From positions 1,798,001 to 1,862,000 of the forward strand of contig CP017039.1 of the NCBI GenBank assembly GCA_001717545.1: a DNA stretch of 64,000 nt, given 5' to 3'. This DNA comes from Anaerolineaceae bacterium oral taxon 439 (GTDB lineage Bacteria > Chloroflexota > Anaerolineae > Anaerolineales > Anaerolineaceae). Positions 53,075 to 62,703 of the stretch are shown piece by piece. The position numbers were made by a program, and so were the translations under genes. Numbering within the stretch: position 1 is the first letter of the stretch; each line of letters begins with the position of its first letter. The notes below the pieces were generated by a model. The model was not told the DNA's origin. It did no database searches and was given only the letters and a program-made list of their open reading frames with translations.

Positions 53075-54328
53075 CTACCGAAGCGGCATCGTCTGCTTCT
53101 TGCTGATCGTTACGTCAACCGTCATCGGCGTTACCGACTGAACCTTGACGTTCGGGTATCGCGAAACGTCAACCGTCGGCATCAGCTGATACTGCCCGAT
53201 CGGCTTATCATGCAGCTCGATAACGGCGAACAGGTCGGCCCCGAAAATCTGGTTCAACGTCGGCTCCGGACCGCTCAGGAATACGTCGATAACCTCCGGC
53301 GAAATCGTCGCGACCAGTCCGGCGTCGATCCCGATCGTATCGATTCGAACGTTCGAAACTGTCCGCGATCCCTCAACCGCGGAGACGCGGACCGTCACGT
53401 CGACCGCCTGATCCCCGACGAGTGTCGCGCCCTCCGGAACCATCAGACCAACCTTTACCGTCTCTTCCTCCGAAAAATCGTCAAGATTAATCAAATCCGT
53501 CTCGATAAAACCCGGGAGCGACTCGATCTGCGCCTCGTCCGAGCTGTAAATCGTCGCAACGGCTGGGTTAACGGTCAGTCCGTCTAAAACGTACCCGCGC
53601 GGCGTCGTTCCGGTCGTCCTGACTTTCACGACCAGGACCCGGTAACCGCCGCGAAGCGTGATTTCTTTCGTAACCTTGATCTTATCCGTCGAATATTTCA
53701 GTCCGCTGGCGATAACCGTCCCGTTCTCGTTGACCGCCGCCGGCGTCAGCGCCTTGGAAATCGTTTCTTTCGCGTTATCGACGTCCAGAACGACGCGAAC
53801 AATATCGATCTGATCCAGCTGTGAAACCGGGCCGGAGATATCGACCGACGCGGGTTCCAGAACCGGATCTTCGGCCTTGAACGCCGCCGGAATGATTCCG
53901 ACTTCGCTGACGACGATATCGTACGTTCTCGTCTCGTACTTTTCCAGGACAACCTTCGCGGTCAACGGGACGTAGGAGGTGATTTGGATCGGCGCGACCG
54001 GAAGCTCGATTTTGATCGGAACAATATGCTCCCCCGCTTCCAGATCGGTGACGTCGATAACCGCGGTCGCGCCGATCCGCTGGTTCAGGATCGTCGCCCA
54101 GGTCGAGACCGGCGCACGCATGAGGATACTGACCGTCTCCGGGAGCACGTTTGTCATCACCAGTCCTTCGCCCAGTCCGCGAACTTCGACCGTAACCGTA
54201 TTCGTGAACCGCCGTTCTTCGGTCGGATCTTTCTGCATCATTGCGACGATCCAAACCGTCACCGCTAACAGCAGAGCCAGAATCGCCGTCGGAATCACTT
54301 TAAGAACTGAAAGGAAACCCTTTTTCAT
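53075..54328 (-). CDS. cdaR: YbbR-domain protein, c-di-AMP cyclase regulator CdaR
   Basis: A 417-residue protein with one N-terminal membrane helix (about 10-30) and four YbbR-like repeats on the outer side. YbbR/CdaR proteins bind and regulate the diadenylate cyclase CdaA, whose gene overlaps this one by ATGA. Confidence 0.87.
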   Translation of the reverse strand: MKKGFLSVLKVIPTAILALLLAVTVWIVAMMQKDPTEERRFTNTVTVEVRGLGEGLVMTNVLPETVSILMRAPVSTWATILNQRIGATAVIDVTDLEAGEHIVPIKIELPVAPIQITSYVPLTAKVVLEKYETRTYDIVVSEVGIIPAAFKAEDPVLEPASVDISGPVSQLDQIDIVRVVLDVDNAKETISKALTPAAVNENGTVIASGLKYSTDKIKVTKEITLRGGYRVLVVKVRTTGTTPRGYVLDGLTVNPAVATIYSSDEAQIESLPGFIETDLINLDDFSEEETVKVGLMVPEGATLVGDQAVDVTVRVSAVEGSRTVSNVRIDTIGIDAGLVATISPEVIDVFLSGPEPTLNQIFGADLFAVIELHDKPIGQYQLMPTVDVSRYPNVKVQSVTPMTVDVTISKKQTMPLR

Positions 54329-55230
54329 TTTTCCTCCGATTCCCCGATCTCCGCCAGATCGCTCGCTCTCTTCCGGGAATTGCGGAAAAAATTCGCAAGC
54401 CGAACCGCGAACGGGGCCGTCGGACGCGTCCGGAACATCTCGTTCAGCCGCGATTCCAACTTCTCGATCGTCAGCTGCTTATATATGACGCCCTCAAACG
54501 CAACCGAAATATGCCCGGTTTCTTCCGAAACGACGATCGTCAGGGAATCGTTCAGCTCCGACGTTCCCAACGCCGCCCGGTGCCGCAGGCCCATCTGCCG
54601 TCCCGGCGTTTTATCGAGAACGTTCCGCGACGACAGCGGCATAATGCACGCCGCCGCCTGGATCCGCGCGCCGCGAATAATCGCCGCGCCGTCATGCAGC
54701 GGCGTATTCGGATAAAAAATATTCGCCAGCGCCTCGGGCGTGACAACCGCGTCCATGTAAACGCCGGTACTGATATACTTCTCCAGATCATCAAACCGCT
54801 GGATCACGATCAGCGCGCCATGATTTTTCGACGAGAGCAACTTGCACGCCTGAACCAGATCCGGAACGACCTGAGCCGTTTCGCTCGCGAACGGGGGCGA
54901 AACGCTGAAAACGTCGCGCAGCGATTCGATCCGCCCGAGCCGCTCGATTGAACGGCGGATCTCCGGCGCGTAAATAATCGGGATCAGGAGCAACAGCGCC
55001 GGAAGAATATTCCCAATCAGCCAGGTAAACCCCGGCAGGTCCGCCAGGATATATAAAAGGCTGAAAAGAACCAGGATAACGATCGTCCCGCGAAGCAGCG
55101 AATTCGCCTGCGCGCTTTGGATAAAATTGAGGATGATAAAGAAAATAACCGCAACCAGAAGAATATCTAAAATTGCGGATCGATCGAACCGCTGGCCTAA
55201 GAATAAGATTTCGGAAATAACCTGGTCCAA
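54325..55230 (-). CDS. cdaA: Diadenylate cyclase CdaA
   Basis: A 301-residue membrane-bound DAC enzyme that makes cyclic di-AMP from two ATP. Three N-terminal helices (about 18-105) precede the DisA_N domain with LHDGAAIIRG (DGA motif) and GLRHRAALG (RHR motif). The C-terminal tail of about 45 residues is basic. Start is TTG at 55230 with GAGG six nt upstream; TGATAAAAT about 35 nt upstream could be its own extended -10. Targets of c-di-AMP (for example potassium transporters) are not in this window. Confidence 0.93.
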   Translation of the reverse strand: MDQVISEILFLGQRFDRSAILDILLVAVIFFIILNFIQSAQANSLLRGTIVILVLFSLLYILADLPGFTWLIGNILPALLLLIPIIYAPEIRRSIERLGRIESLRDVFSVSPPFASETAQVVPDLVQACKLLSSKNHGALIVIQRFDDLEKYISTGVYMDAVVTPEALANIFYPNTPLHDGAAIIRGARIQAAACIMPLSSRNVLDKTPGRQMGLRHRAALGTSELNDSLTIVVSEETGHISVAFEGVIYKQLTIEKLESRLNEMFRTRPTAPFAVRLANFFRNSRKRASDLAEIGESEEK

Positions 55231-55291
55231 GATTAGCCTCTATTTTATTTTCAGATGGTTCTTATTTTATCAGGATTCTGAATTTCGTGTA

Positions 55292-55918
55292 TCATTTAAT
55301 GTCTCCCATTGAGACGGATTTCCGGAGCCCGCCGATCCGATCCGCGATCGCGCGCCGCAGCTCGGACAGCCCGGTCGTCCCCAAAATGATCCAATCCGCC
55401 CGGGAACGGTTCAGCGCCAGGCCGTCCGACTGCGCCCGAATCCGGGCCAGCGCCGAATCGACGCTGAAGCCACGTTCACGAACCAGCCGCTCCAGCGCGA
55501 CCTCCTCCGGAACGCAGACCAGCCATCGCTCGTCGAAGCATTCCGCTAATCCTGCCTCAAACAACTTGACCGCCTCAACCGCGGCGTCCCGGTCCGAATC
55601 CGCGAGCGAGGCTTCGATTTCCCGCTGAACGAAAGGGTGCAATATTATTTCCAGATCGCGCAGCGCCGATCGATCTCGGAAGACGATCTCGCCTAATTTC
55701 CGCCGGTCAATTTCTCCCGTCTCCGCCGACAACGCTTCAGGACCGAACCGGTCTACGACCGCCAGGAAGCCTGGCGTCCCTTTCCTGTAAGCCTGATGCG
55801 CGATCCGGTCCGCGTCAAAAACCTCGAAACCAAACTCGCGGAGCAGCGTCAGGACCGCCGATTTCCCGGCGGCGATTCCGCCCGTAATCCCGATTCGCAG
55901 CTTTGTTCCGGCGCGCAT
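55292..55918 (-). CDS. coaE: Dephospho-CoA kinase
   Basis: A 208-residue P-loop kinase doing the last step of coenzyme A synthesis. Walker A is GITGGIAAGKSAV, followed by FDADRIAHQ. The frame is open to 56038, but homology and the ATG at 55918, 2 nt after the TPR gene stop, give the real start. The C-terminal lid region is normal. Confidence 0.92.
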   Translation of the reverse strand: MRAGTKLRIGITGGIAAGKSAVLTLLREFGFEVFDADRIAHQAYRKGTPGFLAVVDRFGPEALSAETGEIDRRKLGEIVFRDRSALRDLEIILHPFVQREIEASLADSDRDAAVEAVKLFEAGLAECFDERWLVCVPEEVALERLVRERGFSVDSALARIRAQSDGLALNRSRADWIILGTTGLSELRRAIADRIGGLRKSVSMGDIK

Positions 55919-55920
55919 GC

Positions 55921-57258
55921 CTACTGAATTCCATACGATGCGCAGATCTTCTGTGCATCGCGAACAATATACATCACGGTATCGTCGCTCCCGAACATTG
56001 CGCTGATCTCCTTCGCCGTCCGAACCGCATCGTCGCAATAATGATTAACGTTAGTATGCATGTACGCCAGCGCGCCGACATACGAAAAGTAATAAACGAC
56101 CGACGACCCGGAAAGCGGAAGCCCGGCGATCTCGATCAACGGATTCCCCGGATCGTCGCATTCCCGAACCGCGCAGCTCTCCTCCGCGCCGCAGCCATAC
56201 GTCGCGCATTTCAGCGCCTCGATCGCCGCTTCGTAGTTGCGCGCCTTATAATAATTGACGCCCAGCCGGCCGTAAACGTCGGCGTTATACGGGTTGATCC
56301 CAATCGCTTTTTTAATATTCAATCCCGCCGCGTAGAACTCGCCCTTTTGGGAATACGTGTTCCCGATCGCCAGGTACGGGAGCGGGTCGACGACGCCCAA
56401 CTGGTCGTTGATCCGCGCCGCGCGCGCGAACATCGACAACGCCTCGTCGTATTTCCCAACCTGCCGCCAGTTAACCCCGATCCGGATCTGTAAAAAAGTC
56501 ATATTCGGCGATAAATTCAGCGCGCGGGTATACGCGTCGATCGCGCTGCGGTACTGCCCGTAAGATTCGAGCAGGATCCCTTGGACCCGGTACACGTCGA
56601 ACATGTCCGCGCCGTTCTCCGAACCGTATTCCAGCGCCTGACTGAGCATCTGCTCCGCGCGCGCGTAGTTCGCCTGATCCAGCAGGATTTCCGAATAAAT
56701 CGCGTACGCGAGCGCGTTCCGCGAATCGTAGTCAACCGCGCGGCGAATATTATCCTCCGCCTTCGCCGCATATTCCTCGACGAGATCCGAACCGCAGAGA
56801 TCCGCATCCGCGTACCATAAATATACGAGCGCCAGAACCGCGTAAACGTTCGAATCCTCCGGATATTTGACCAGGCCCTCTTCCATCAAATTGACCGCTC
56901 GCTGGAGCGTTTCCGCTTTTTCGGCGTCGGTCGTCTGAGACGCAGTCAAATACGCCAGCGCCCGCCCCTGTTTCCAGAGATATTCCGGATTATCCGATTC
57001 GAGCCGCTCCGCCGAACCGTACGCTTCGATCGCCCGTTCGAGATTCCCGGCGCGAAACTGCGATTCGCCTTCGAGCGCGAAGGACGCGGCTTCCCGCGTC
57101 GGGACCGCCGTCGGGAGCCAGGGAGAAACGAGTTCGTCCGTCAGAACCGCCTTCAAAACGAACAGGCTCATTACGCACAGGAACATCAAAGTAATAACAA
57201 CCATCGGATTCGAGCGATTCCGTCGTTTAAATTCCAGATTCTTCCCGTATAAATTCAT
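55921..57258 (-). CDS. Membrane-anchored TPR protein
   Basis: A 445-residue protein with one N-terminal helix (about 18-38) and ten or so tetratricopeptide repeats outside the membrane (repeated A-I-E-A-Y/L and Y-N-A-D-V-Y-G-R-L patterns). A C-terminal part with three or four Cys residues follows. TPR proteins of this kind are interaction scaffolds; no partner is evident. It precedes coaE and follows the secreted protein at 57297 in the same direction. Confidence 0.8.
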   Translation of the reverse strand: MNLYGKNLEFKRRNRSNPMVVITLMFLCVMSLFVLKAVLTDELVSPWLPTAVPTREAASFALEGESQFRAGNLERAIEAYGSAERLESDNPEYLWKQGRALAYLTASQTTDAEKAETLQRAVNLMEEGLVKYPEDSNVYAVLALVYLWYADADLCGSDLVEEYAAKAEDNIRRAVDYDSRNALAYAIYSEILLDQANYARAEQMLSQALEYGSENGADMFDVYRVQGILLESYGQYRSAIDAYTRALNLSPNMTFLQIRIGVNWRQVGKYDEALSMFARAARINDQLGVVDPLPYLAIGNTYSQKGEFYAAGLNIKKAIGINPYNADVYGRLGVNYYKARNYEAAIEALKCATYGCGAEESCAVRECDDPGNPLIEIAGLPLSGSSVVYYFSYVGALAYMHTNVNHYCDDAVRTAKEISAMFGSDDTVMYIVRDAQKICASYGIQ

Positions 57259-57296
57259 TCGCCCCGATTTTTTTATTCCGAAAACCGCGCCGTCGG

Positions 57297-57917
57297 CTAC
57301 GGACGCGCGAAACAGCCCTCTCCATCGTTCCCGTATAAACAGAACCAGCAGGAACCCGAATAATAGGTATTCGCGTCATAACAATCGGTATTGTACCGGC
57401 CGATAACGTAGCCCTTCGCGTCGTAGGCGACAGTTCCGCCGACAAAACAGACGCCGTTACTGACAAAATAACCCGCCCTGACGCAGCTTTCGTAATCATA
57501 AACGTCTGTCCGCGGCGAGGCCGCTTCGAGCTGGACCCGGAGAGCGCTCTGAAGCTCGCGCCGAACCGCCATGCACTGAGCCAGAAACACGCCCGGCGGG
57601 TTCGACCGCGCCGATAACGCCGCGTACACATCCCAGAGCTCCGCGACTTCGGGAACGCCCGCCGGACCCAACATAATCGAAATATTTTCAATCGTCTTCC
57701 GGAAAGACTCTTGTTCAAGCGCGAACGCGTCGGCGTTTCCCGCATCGTTCGACGCGAGAAAATCGCCCACATTCTGGCATTCGATCGCCAGCAGGTCGAT
57801 CGAATGCTCGGTTTTATCCGGCGGGTAAAGCGGAGCCTGCGCCTGCGCGCCGGCGCCCGCCGCGACGGCGAAAACCGAGAGACAGATAAAGAAAAATGAT
57901 AAAATTCGTTTCTTCAT
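57297..57917 (-). CDS. Secreted cysteine-containing protein of unknown function
   Basis: A 206-residue protein with a signal peptide (cleavage near AGAGA) and about nine Cys in the mature part, five of them in the last 50 residues (CWFCLYGNDGEGC). It shares a helical core pattern with the secreted protein at 46390-47022. The start is the ATG at 57917; the frame also has TTG at 57923. No family recognised. Confidence 0.7.
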   Translation of the reverse strand: MKKRILSFFFICLSVFAVAAGAGAQAQAPLYPPDKTEHSIDLLAIECQNVGDFLASNDAGNADAFALEQESFRKTIENISIMLGPAGVPEVAELWDVYAALSARSNPPGVFLAQCMAVRRELQSALRVQLEAASPRTDVYDYESCVRAGYFVSNGVCFVGGTVAYDAKGYVIGRYNTDCYDANTYYSGSCWFCLYGNDGEGCFARP

Positions 57918-57942
57918 GATCAACCGAACCTTACTTCTTATA

Positions 57943-57948
57943 ATTGTA
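57943..57948 (-). promoter_or_regulatory. -10 box of the secreted-protein gene
   Basis: Minus-strand TACAAT about 25 nt upstream of the ATG at 57917; the leader contains AAGG. No clear -35. Confidence 0.4.
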
Positions 57949-57995
57949 TCTTGTTAAAGGTCAGACGAAATCCAACCGGAAAAGGTTCTGACGAA

Positions 57996-58850
57996 TCAGC
58001 GGATCGTCGTCCGCCAATTCGCATAATCCATCCGCGGCGAAAAATACGTCAGCCCGACCTGCCAGAGGTTCTTATCGACAATCCCCGCCAGGCTCTCGTT
58101 CTGAAGATACCATTGATCAAATTTATAATCGTTATAAAAATGAACCTCCCGAAGATACTGATTGGCGATCGATCCGGGGATCAGGAGCTCCGAATACGGG
58201 TGCGTCGGATAAGCGTCGGGAATCCTGAGAATCCTGCGCCGGACCGTATCGGTATCCATGAAAAGATTCTCAAACGCAGGATAAGATTGAAGCGTCGGAG
58301 CGATCTCGGCCGAAAATACCGGCGTCCGGATCAGGTTCGCCGCCGGAAAAATAAAGCTGAAAAACGGAAGCTGGAGCAGCAGCGCCGCGTCATACGCCAG
58401 CACGACCCATTCAAACCCGCGCATCGCCTGCATCTGATAAAAGAGGCGATAATTCGGGAAAGAAATATTCAGCGATATCATGTCCCGCCAGGCCTCCGGA
58501 AGCTCCGGTTCGTTCGTCCGGACCCGCCCGACGCGGGGATCCGTCGCGATCGCGCCCCGCGACAGCAAACCATAGGAAAGAATCGACGCCAGATTCTCGA
58601 GCCGGGTAAAATGAATCAGCGTATCGATCCGTCTTTCCTTTAAGAAAGCCCTGAGCCGCAGCGACTCCTCAACCGTCATTGGCTGAACCGGCGGGACGGC
58701 CTCCGCCCCGGAAACGGACGGTATTCCCGCCCCGGACGATCCGGGATCCGCCTGAGGACCCGGCTCGCCGCCGCCCGTCCCGACCGGGAAAATCGGCCGC
58801 GGGGGAATCGGCTGTCCCGAAATGGCTCGTCTTGGCGCGGTCTTTTCCAT
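57996..58850 (-). CDS. DarT-like ADP-ribosyltransferase domain protein
   Basis: A 284-residue protein: a Pro/Gly-rich N-terminal extension (1-57), then a domain resembling DarT (DUF4433), enzymes that ADP-ribosylate thymidine in single-stranded DNA. Matches are DTLIHFTRLENLASILSYGLL with His80, SLNISFPNYRLFYQM, WVVLAYD, and YSELLIPGSI with Glu221 at the position of the catalytic glutamate. No DarG macrodomain antitoxin gene is adjacent; the neighbours are a secreted orphan and an amylosucrase-like gene. Transcription looks leaderless. The assignment rests on motifs, and activity is not established. Confidence 0.65.
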   Translation of the reverse strand: MEKTAPRRAISGQPIPPRPIFPVGTGGGEPGPQADPGSSGAGIPSVSGAEAVPPVQPMTVEESLRLRAFLKERRIDTLIHFTRLENLASILSYGLLSRGAIATDPRVGRVRTNEPELPEAWRDMISLNISFPNYRLFYQMQAMRGFEWVVLAYDAALLLQLPFFSFIFPAANLIRTPVFSAEIAPTLQSYPAFENLFMDTDTVRRRILRIPDAYPTHPYSELLIPGSIANQYLREVHFYNDYKFDQWYLQNESLAGIVDKNLWQVGLTYFSPRMDYANWRTTIR

Positions 58851-58856
58851 ACGTTT

Positions 58857-58862
58857 ATTCTA
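58857..58862 (-). promoter_or_regulatory. -10 box giving a leaderless DarT-like transcript
   Basis: Minus-strand TAGAAT exactly 6 nt before the ATG at 58850, with no ribosome site. Confidence 0.5.
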
Positions 58863-58900
58863 TTCGGTTTGTCCGAATCTGACAACAGAAAGAAGAACCG

Positions 58901-60892
58901 CTATTCCCCCGCCGCGCACTTCGTCCCCAGATAAATTTTGAACGCGTATGGGTCGATCGACAGCAGGTCGCCGACGGACAAGGTCCGTTCCTCAACCAGC
59001 TCCCGGACCCGCTCAGCGCAGCCATCGAATCCATGCGTATCCGCCAGCCGCAGCGGGATCAGATGCTCGCTGAAATTCGCGACACAGACAACAACGCTCT
59101 CATCCGACTCTTTCGCATACGCGAACAAATAACGGCTCGTTCCATTTAAAACGGTCATACTCCGCTCGCGAAAAATCGCTTCCGACTTGCGGATTTCAAT
59201 CAGTCGCCGGACCGCCCGATAAATCCGCCCGGTCGCCGTCTTCGAGCTGCGGCGATCGGCGAATACCTCCTTATCGAACGCGTGACGATGAACCCAGCGC
59301 GAATCTTCAGCATGCGCCGGATCGTCCCGATACCCATAATCGTTCGTCAGCCCTAATTCGTCGCCCAGGTACAGGAGCGGAATTCCGCCGATCGTCAGCG
59401 CCACGCCAAACAGGACCGTCATTCGCCCGATCGCCAGCGATAGCTCGCGCTCATCCTGCGCTCCGATCGCTTTTTCCACGCCGCAAAGAGACGCCATCAT
59501 CCCGGAAATCCGGCAATCGCCTGTCTTCGGATTTTCCTGAAACGGGAGTCCGCTCGCGAACGACCCGGGGAAGCGTCCCGTATAAAACTGGTTCAAAAAC
59601 GCGCGGTGACCCTGCGGGTCGATCCCGACAGACCAGGCGTCTTCATCGGAAAACGTCCAGCCGATATCGTCATGGCAGCGCGTATAGTTGACCCAGGCGG
59701 TATGCTCCGGGAGCGCGAACCGCGTCGCCATCGACAGCGCCAGCAGCTTCGTATCGCGCGTCGCCAGCGCTTCCCAGGACAGCGCCATCAGCAGCGGGTT
59801 ATACGACAATTGGCAGCGTTCCGGCGAAATAAACTGAACGACCTGATCCGGATGGACAATGGCCTCCGATTTGAACAGGAGCGACGGCGCGGAAATCCGC
59901 GCGGTCAGGTTAAACGCCTCAATCAGCTTCATCGCCGTCGGACGCGTCTCGCAGGTCGTCCCCATCTCCTTCCAGATAAACGCGACGGCGTCCAGCCGTA
60001 AAACGTCGACGCCCAGGTTCGCGATCGACAGCATCTCTTCCATCATGCGGACGAAAACTTCGGGATTCTGATAATTCAAATCCCACTGGTACGAATGGAA
60101 CGTCGTCCAGACCCAGCGCCCCATCTCCGGGAAATAGGTAAACGCGCCAGGATGCTCATCCGGAAAAATTTCGCGGAGCGTCGCTTCGAACTGATCCGGG
60201 ATCGTCCGGTCTTCGAAAATCCAGTAATAATTCGCGTACCGTTGGTCGCCCGCCCTGGCTTTCAAAGCCCATTCATGTTCGTCGGAGGTATGATTAAAAA
60301 CGAAATCCATGACGAGAATAATCCCGGCGTCCGCGAGCGCTTCCGCTAATTTCGCGACGTCGCGCGTCGACCCCAGCCGCGGGTCAACCTCGCGATACGA
60401 ACTGATCGCGTATCCGCCGTCGTTTTCGCCGGCAGGGCAGCGGAAAATCGGCATCAGGTGCAGGTAGGTCAGCCCCAATTCTTTAAAATACGGGATCCGC
60501 TTGATAAGCTGTTTCAGCGTTCCGGCGTACAAATCGACGTAGCAGACCCCGCCGACCATCTCGTTCGAACGGAACCAGTCCGCCGATTTTTCGCGGGCGT
60601 GATCCCGTTTTTTTAACGTCTCCGGACGCTCCATCCAGCTGTCAATCAGCGACGAAACCAGCGTCCGGAAAATCGGATACGCCTCGGCGCAGTCATGATA
60701 AATTTCGAAATACTTAATCGCCAGCGGCGGAAGATACGTTTGGATCCGTTCGACGAACTCGCGCCAATACCGCTCGTTTTGCTTGACGAATCGCTTGCGC
60801 GCCTGCGGGAAGGCGGCGGCGATCGACTCGAAAACCGCCTCTGCCGTTTCACGCCCGTCGTACTGATCGAATTGATGGTACCGGTAGATCAT
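58901..60892 (-). CDS. Amylosucrase-like GH13 glucan synthase
   Basis: A 663-residue GH13 enzyme with the helical N-terminal extension of amylosucrases (about 1-110). Key motifs: DFVFNHTS, VLRLDAV (nucleophile Asp), LFKSEAI (acid/base Glu) and RCHDDIGWTF (transition-state Asp). Amylosucrase converts sucrose to alpha-1,4-glucan and fructose; sucrose hydrolase activity is the main alternative. Its ATG follows the trehalose synthase stop directly (TAAATG), so the two are co-translated. Confidence 0.87.
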   Translation of the reverse strand: MIYRYHQFDQYDGRETAEAVFESIAAAFPQARKRFVKQNERYWREFVERIQTYLPPLAIKYFEIYHDCAEAYPIFRTLVSSLIDSWMERPETLKKRDHAREKSADWFRSNEMVGGVCYVDLYAGTLKQLIKRIPYFKELGLTYLHLMPIFRCPAGENDGGYAISSYREVDPRLGSTRDVAKLAEALADAGIILVMDFVFNHTSDEHEWALKARAGDQRYANYYWIFEDRTIPDQFEATLREIFPDEHPGAFTYFPEMGRWVWTTFHSYQWDLNYQNPEVFVRMMEEMLSIANLGVDVLRLDAVAFIWKEMGTTCETRPTAMKLIEAFNLTARISAPSLLFKSEAIVHPDQVVQFISPERCQLSYNPLLMALSWEALATRDTKLLALSMATRFALPEHTAWVNYTRCHDDIGWTFSDEDAWSVGIDPQGHRAFLNQFYTGRFPGSFASGLPFQENPKTGDCRISGMMASLCGVEKAIGAQDERELSLAIGRMTVLFGVALTIGGIPLLYLGDELGLTNDYGYRDDPAHAEDSRWVHRHAFDKEVFADRRSSKTATGRIYRAVRRLIEIRKSEAIFRERSMTVLNGTSRYLFAYAKESDESVVVCVANFSEHLIPLRLADTHGFDGCAERVRELVEERTLSVGDLLSIDPYAFKIYLGTKCAAGE

Positions 60893-62512
60893 TTATCCAA
60901 CCTTTCTCAGCCAATAAAACTGACGCGGACCCAGCGTCAGCCGGAGCTTTCCGCCTTCCGCGGTGACGACTATCTTTGAATCTAATAAATCCTGATAAAT
61001 CCCGTCCTCCGCTTTCAGCTCGGACGTCCGCGATCCCCCCGTCAGGTTATGAACCGCGATCACGGTATCGCCGCCGGTCGTCCGCCGATAAGCCAGAACC
61101 GGAAGCGGCGCCCCGCTCGTAAGCCATTCCAGCTTTCCCCATCCCAGCGCTTCCGAAGCCCGACGAGCCTCGATCATGCGCTTCAGGCGGTTCAGGTTCG
61201 AATCAGAGTCGTCGGACTGCGCCGCGACGTTGACGCTCCGGTAACCATAACGCCCGTCGCGGATCGCCGGAAGATACGTCGTATCCGCCGTCGAGAACCC
61301 GCCGTTCTTCGTCGCGTCCCATTGCATCGGCGTCCGCACGCCGTTCCGATCGAACTGGGTAATATCGTCCCCCATCCCGATTTCATCGCCGTAATACAGG
61401 ACCGGCGACCCCGGAAGCGTGAAGATCAGCGAATACGCCGTCTCAACGCGCCGACGATCATTCTCCATCAAAGGATACAAACGCCGCCGTATCCCCAGAT
61501 TCATCCGCATCGCCGGATCCGGCGCATAAAAATTCCACATCCACTGCCGGTCTTCCTCGCTGACCATCTCCAACGTCAGCTCGTCATGATTGCGCAGGAA
61601 GGTACACCACTGGCAATTCGCCGGGATCGCCGGCGTCGCGTTCAGAATCTCGACCAGCGACGACGCGTCCTCCTTCCCGATCGACATGAAGACGCGCGGC
61701 ATCAGCGGGAAATGGAAACCGAGCTGAAATTCGTCGCCGTCGCCGAAATACGCGCGGACGTCCCGGGGCCATTGGTTCGCTTCACAAAGCAGGATCGTCC
61801 CCGGATACTCCTCGTCCATCAGCTTCCGGAGCTCCTTCAGGTATGCGTGCGTTTCCGGAAGGTTCTCTCCGTTCGTTCCTTCGCGTTCGTAAAGGTACGG
61901 GACCGCGTCGGCGCGAAAACCGTCGATCCCAAGATCCAGCCAGAACCGCAGCACGTCCTTCATCTCCTCGCGGACCGCGGGATTATCGAAGTTCAGGTCC
62001 GGCTGCGTCGGGTAGAAACGGTGCCAGTAGTATTTTCCGACCTTTTCGTCATACGCCCAGTTGGACGACTGCGAATCGACGAAAATAATCCGCGCCTCGG
62101 CGTATTTTTTCGGATTGTCGCTCCAGACAAAATAATCGAAATACTTCGATGACGGGTCGTTTCGCGCCGCCTGGAACCATGGATGATCGCTGGAACAGTG
62201 ATTGATCACCAAATCGGAAATCAGTCGCATCCCGCGCGCATGGACTTCATGAACCAGGCGTTTGAAATCCTGAATCGTTCCAAACGGAGCGTAGACGCCC
62301 TTATAGTCCGAGATATCGTAACCGTCGTCGCGGAGCGGACTTGGATACGTCGGCTGGAGCCAGATACAATCGACGCCCAGCCCGCGGATATAATCGAGCC
62401 GGGAGATCAGCCCTTGAAAATCGCCGTATCCGTCCCCGTTCGAATCCATAAACGAGCGGGGATAGACCTGATAAAAAATCGCGTTTTGATACCAATTCGA
62501 TTCAACGCTCAT
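60893..62512 (-). CDS. treS: Trehalose synthase (maltose alpha-D-glucosyltransferase)
   Basis: A 539-residue GH13 enzyme interconverting maltose and trehalose. FRADAVPYLYEREGTNGENL is the TreS signature around the nucleophile, followed by LLCEANQWP (acid/base) and LRNHDELTLEMV. It lacks a fused maltokinase domain. The gene follows malG-type permease by 191 bp. Confidence 0.92.
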   Translation of the reverse strand: MSVESNWYQNAIFYQVYPRSFMDSNGDGYGDFQGLISRLDYIRGLGVDCIWLQPTYPSPLRDDGYDISDYKGVYAPFGTIQDFKRLVHEVHARGMRLISDLVINHCSSDHPWFQAARNDPSSKYFDYFVWSDNPKKYAEARIIFVDSQSSNWAYDEKVGKYYWHRFYPTQPDLNFDNPAVREEMKDVLRFWLDLGIDGFRADAVPYLYEREGTNGENLPETHAYLKELRKLMDEEYPGTILLCEANQWPRDVRAYFGDGDEFQLGFHFPLMPRVFMSIGKEDASSLVEILNATPAIPANCQWCTFLRNHDELTLEMVSEEDRQWMWNFYAPDPAMRMNLGIRRRLYPLMENDRRRVETAYSLIFTLPGSPVLYYGDEIGMGDDITQFDRNGVRTPMQWDATKNGGFSTADTTYLPAIRDGRYGYRSVNVAAQSDDSDSNLNRLKRMIEARRASEALGWGKLEWLTSGAPLPVLAYRRTTGGDTVIAVHNLTGGSRTSELKAEDGIYQDLLDSKIVVTAEGGKLRLTLGPRQFYWLRKVG

Positions 62513-62602
62513 AAAGCAAACCTTTCAGGGAAATACCTGACAGAAAAAGAAACAACCTTCTCCACGAACCGGATCGTCCGCGCGCAATCAACCGAATCAA
62601 CA

Positions 62603-62645
62603 GGGCTCCCGCGAAATTCCCGAATCGCGATCGACGCGGGAACCC
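62603..62645. other. 11-bp intergenic hairpin between the permease gene and treS
   Basis: GGGCTCCCGCG (62603-62613) pairs with CGCGGGAACCC (62635-62645), with one wobble, around a 21-nt loop. No T-run follows on the minus strand, so it probably protects or attenuates the upstream message rather than ending it. Confidence 0.5.
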
Positions 62646-62703
62646 TTCATATTTTTTGTCGCCCGCGCCGGAGCTTTCACCATCGGCGGAAGCGAACGAT
62701 TAA

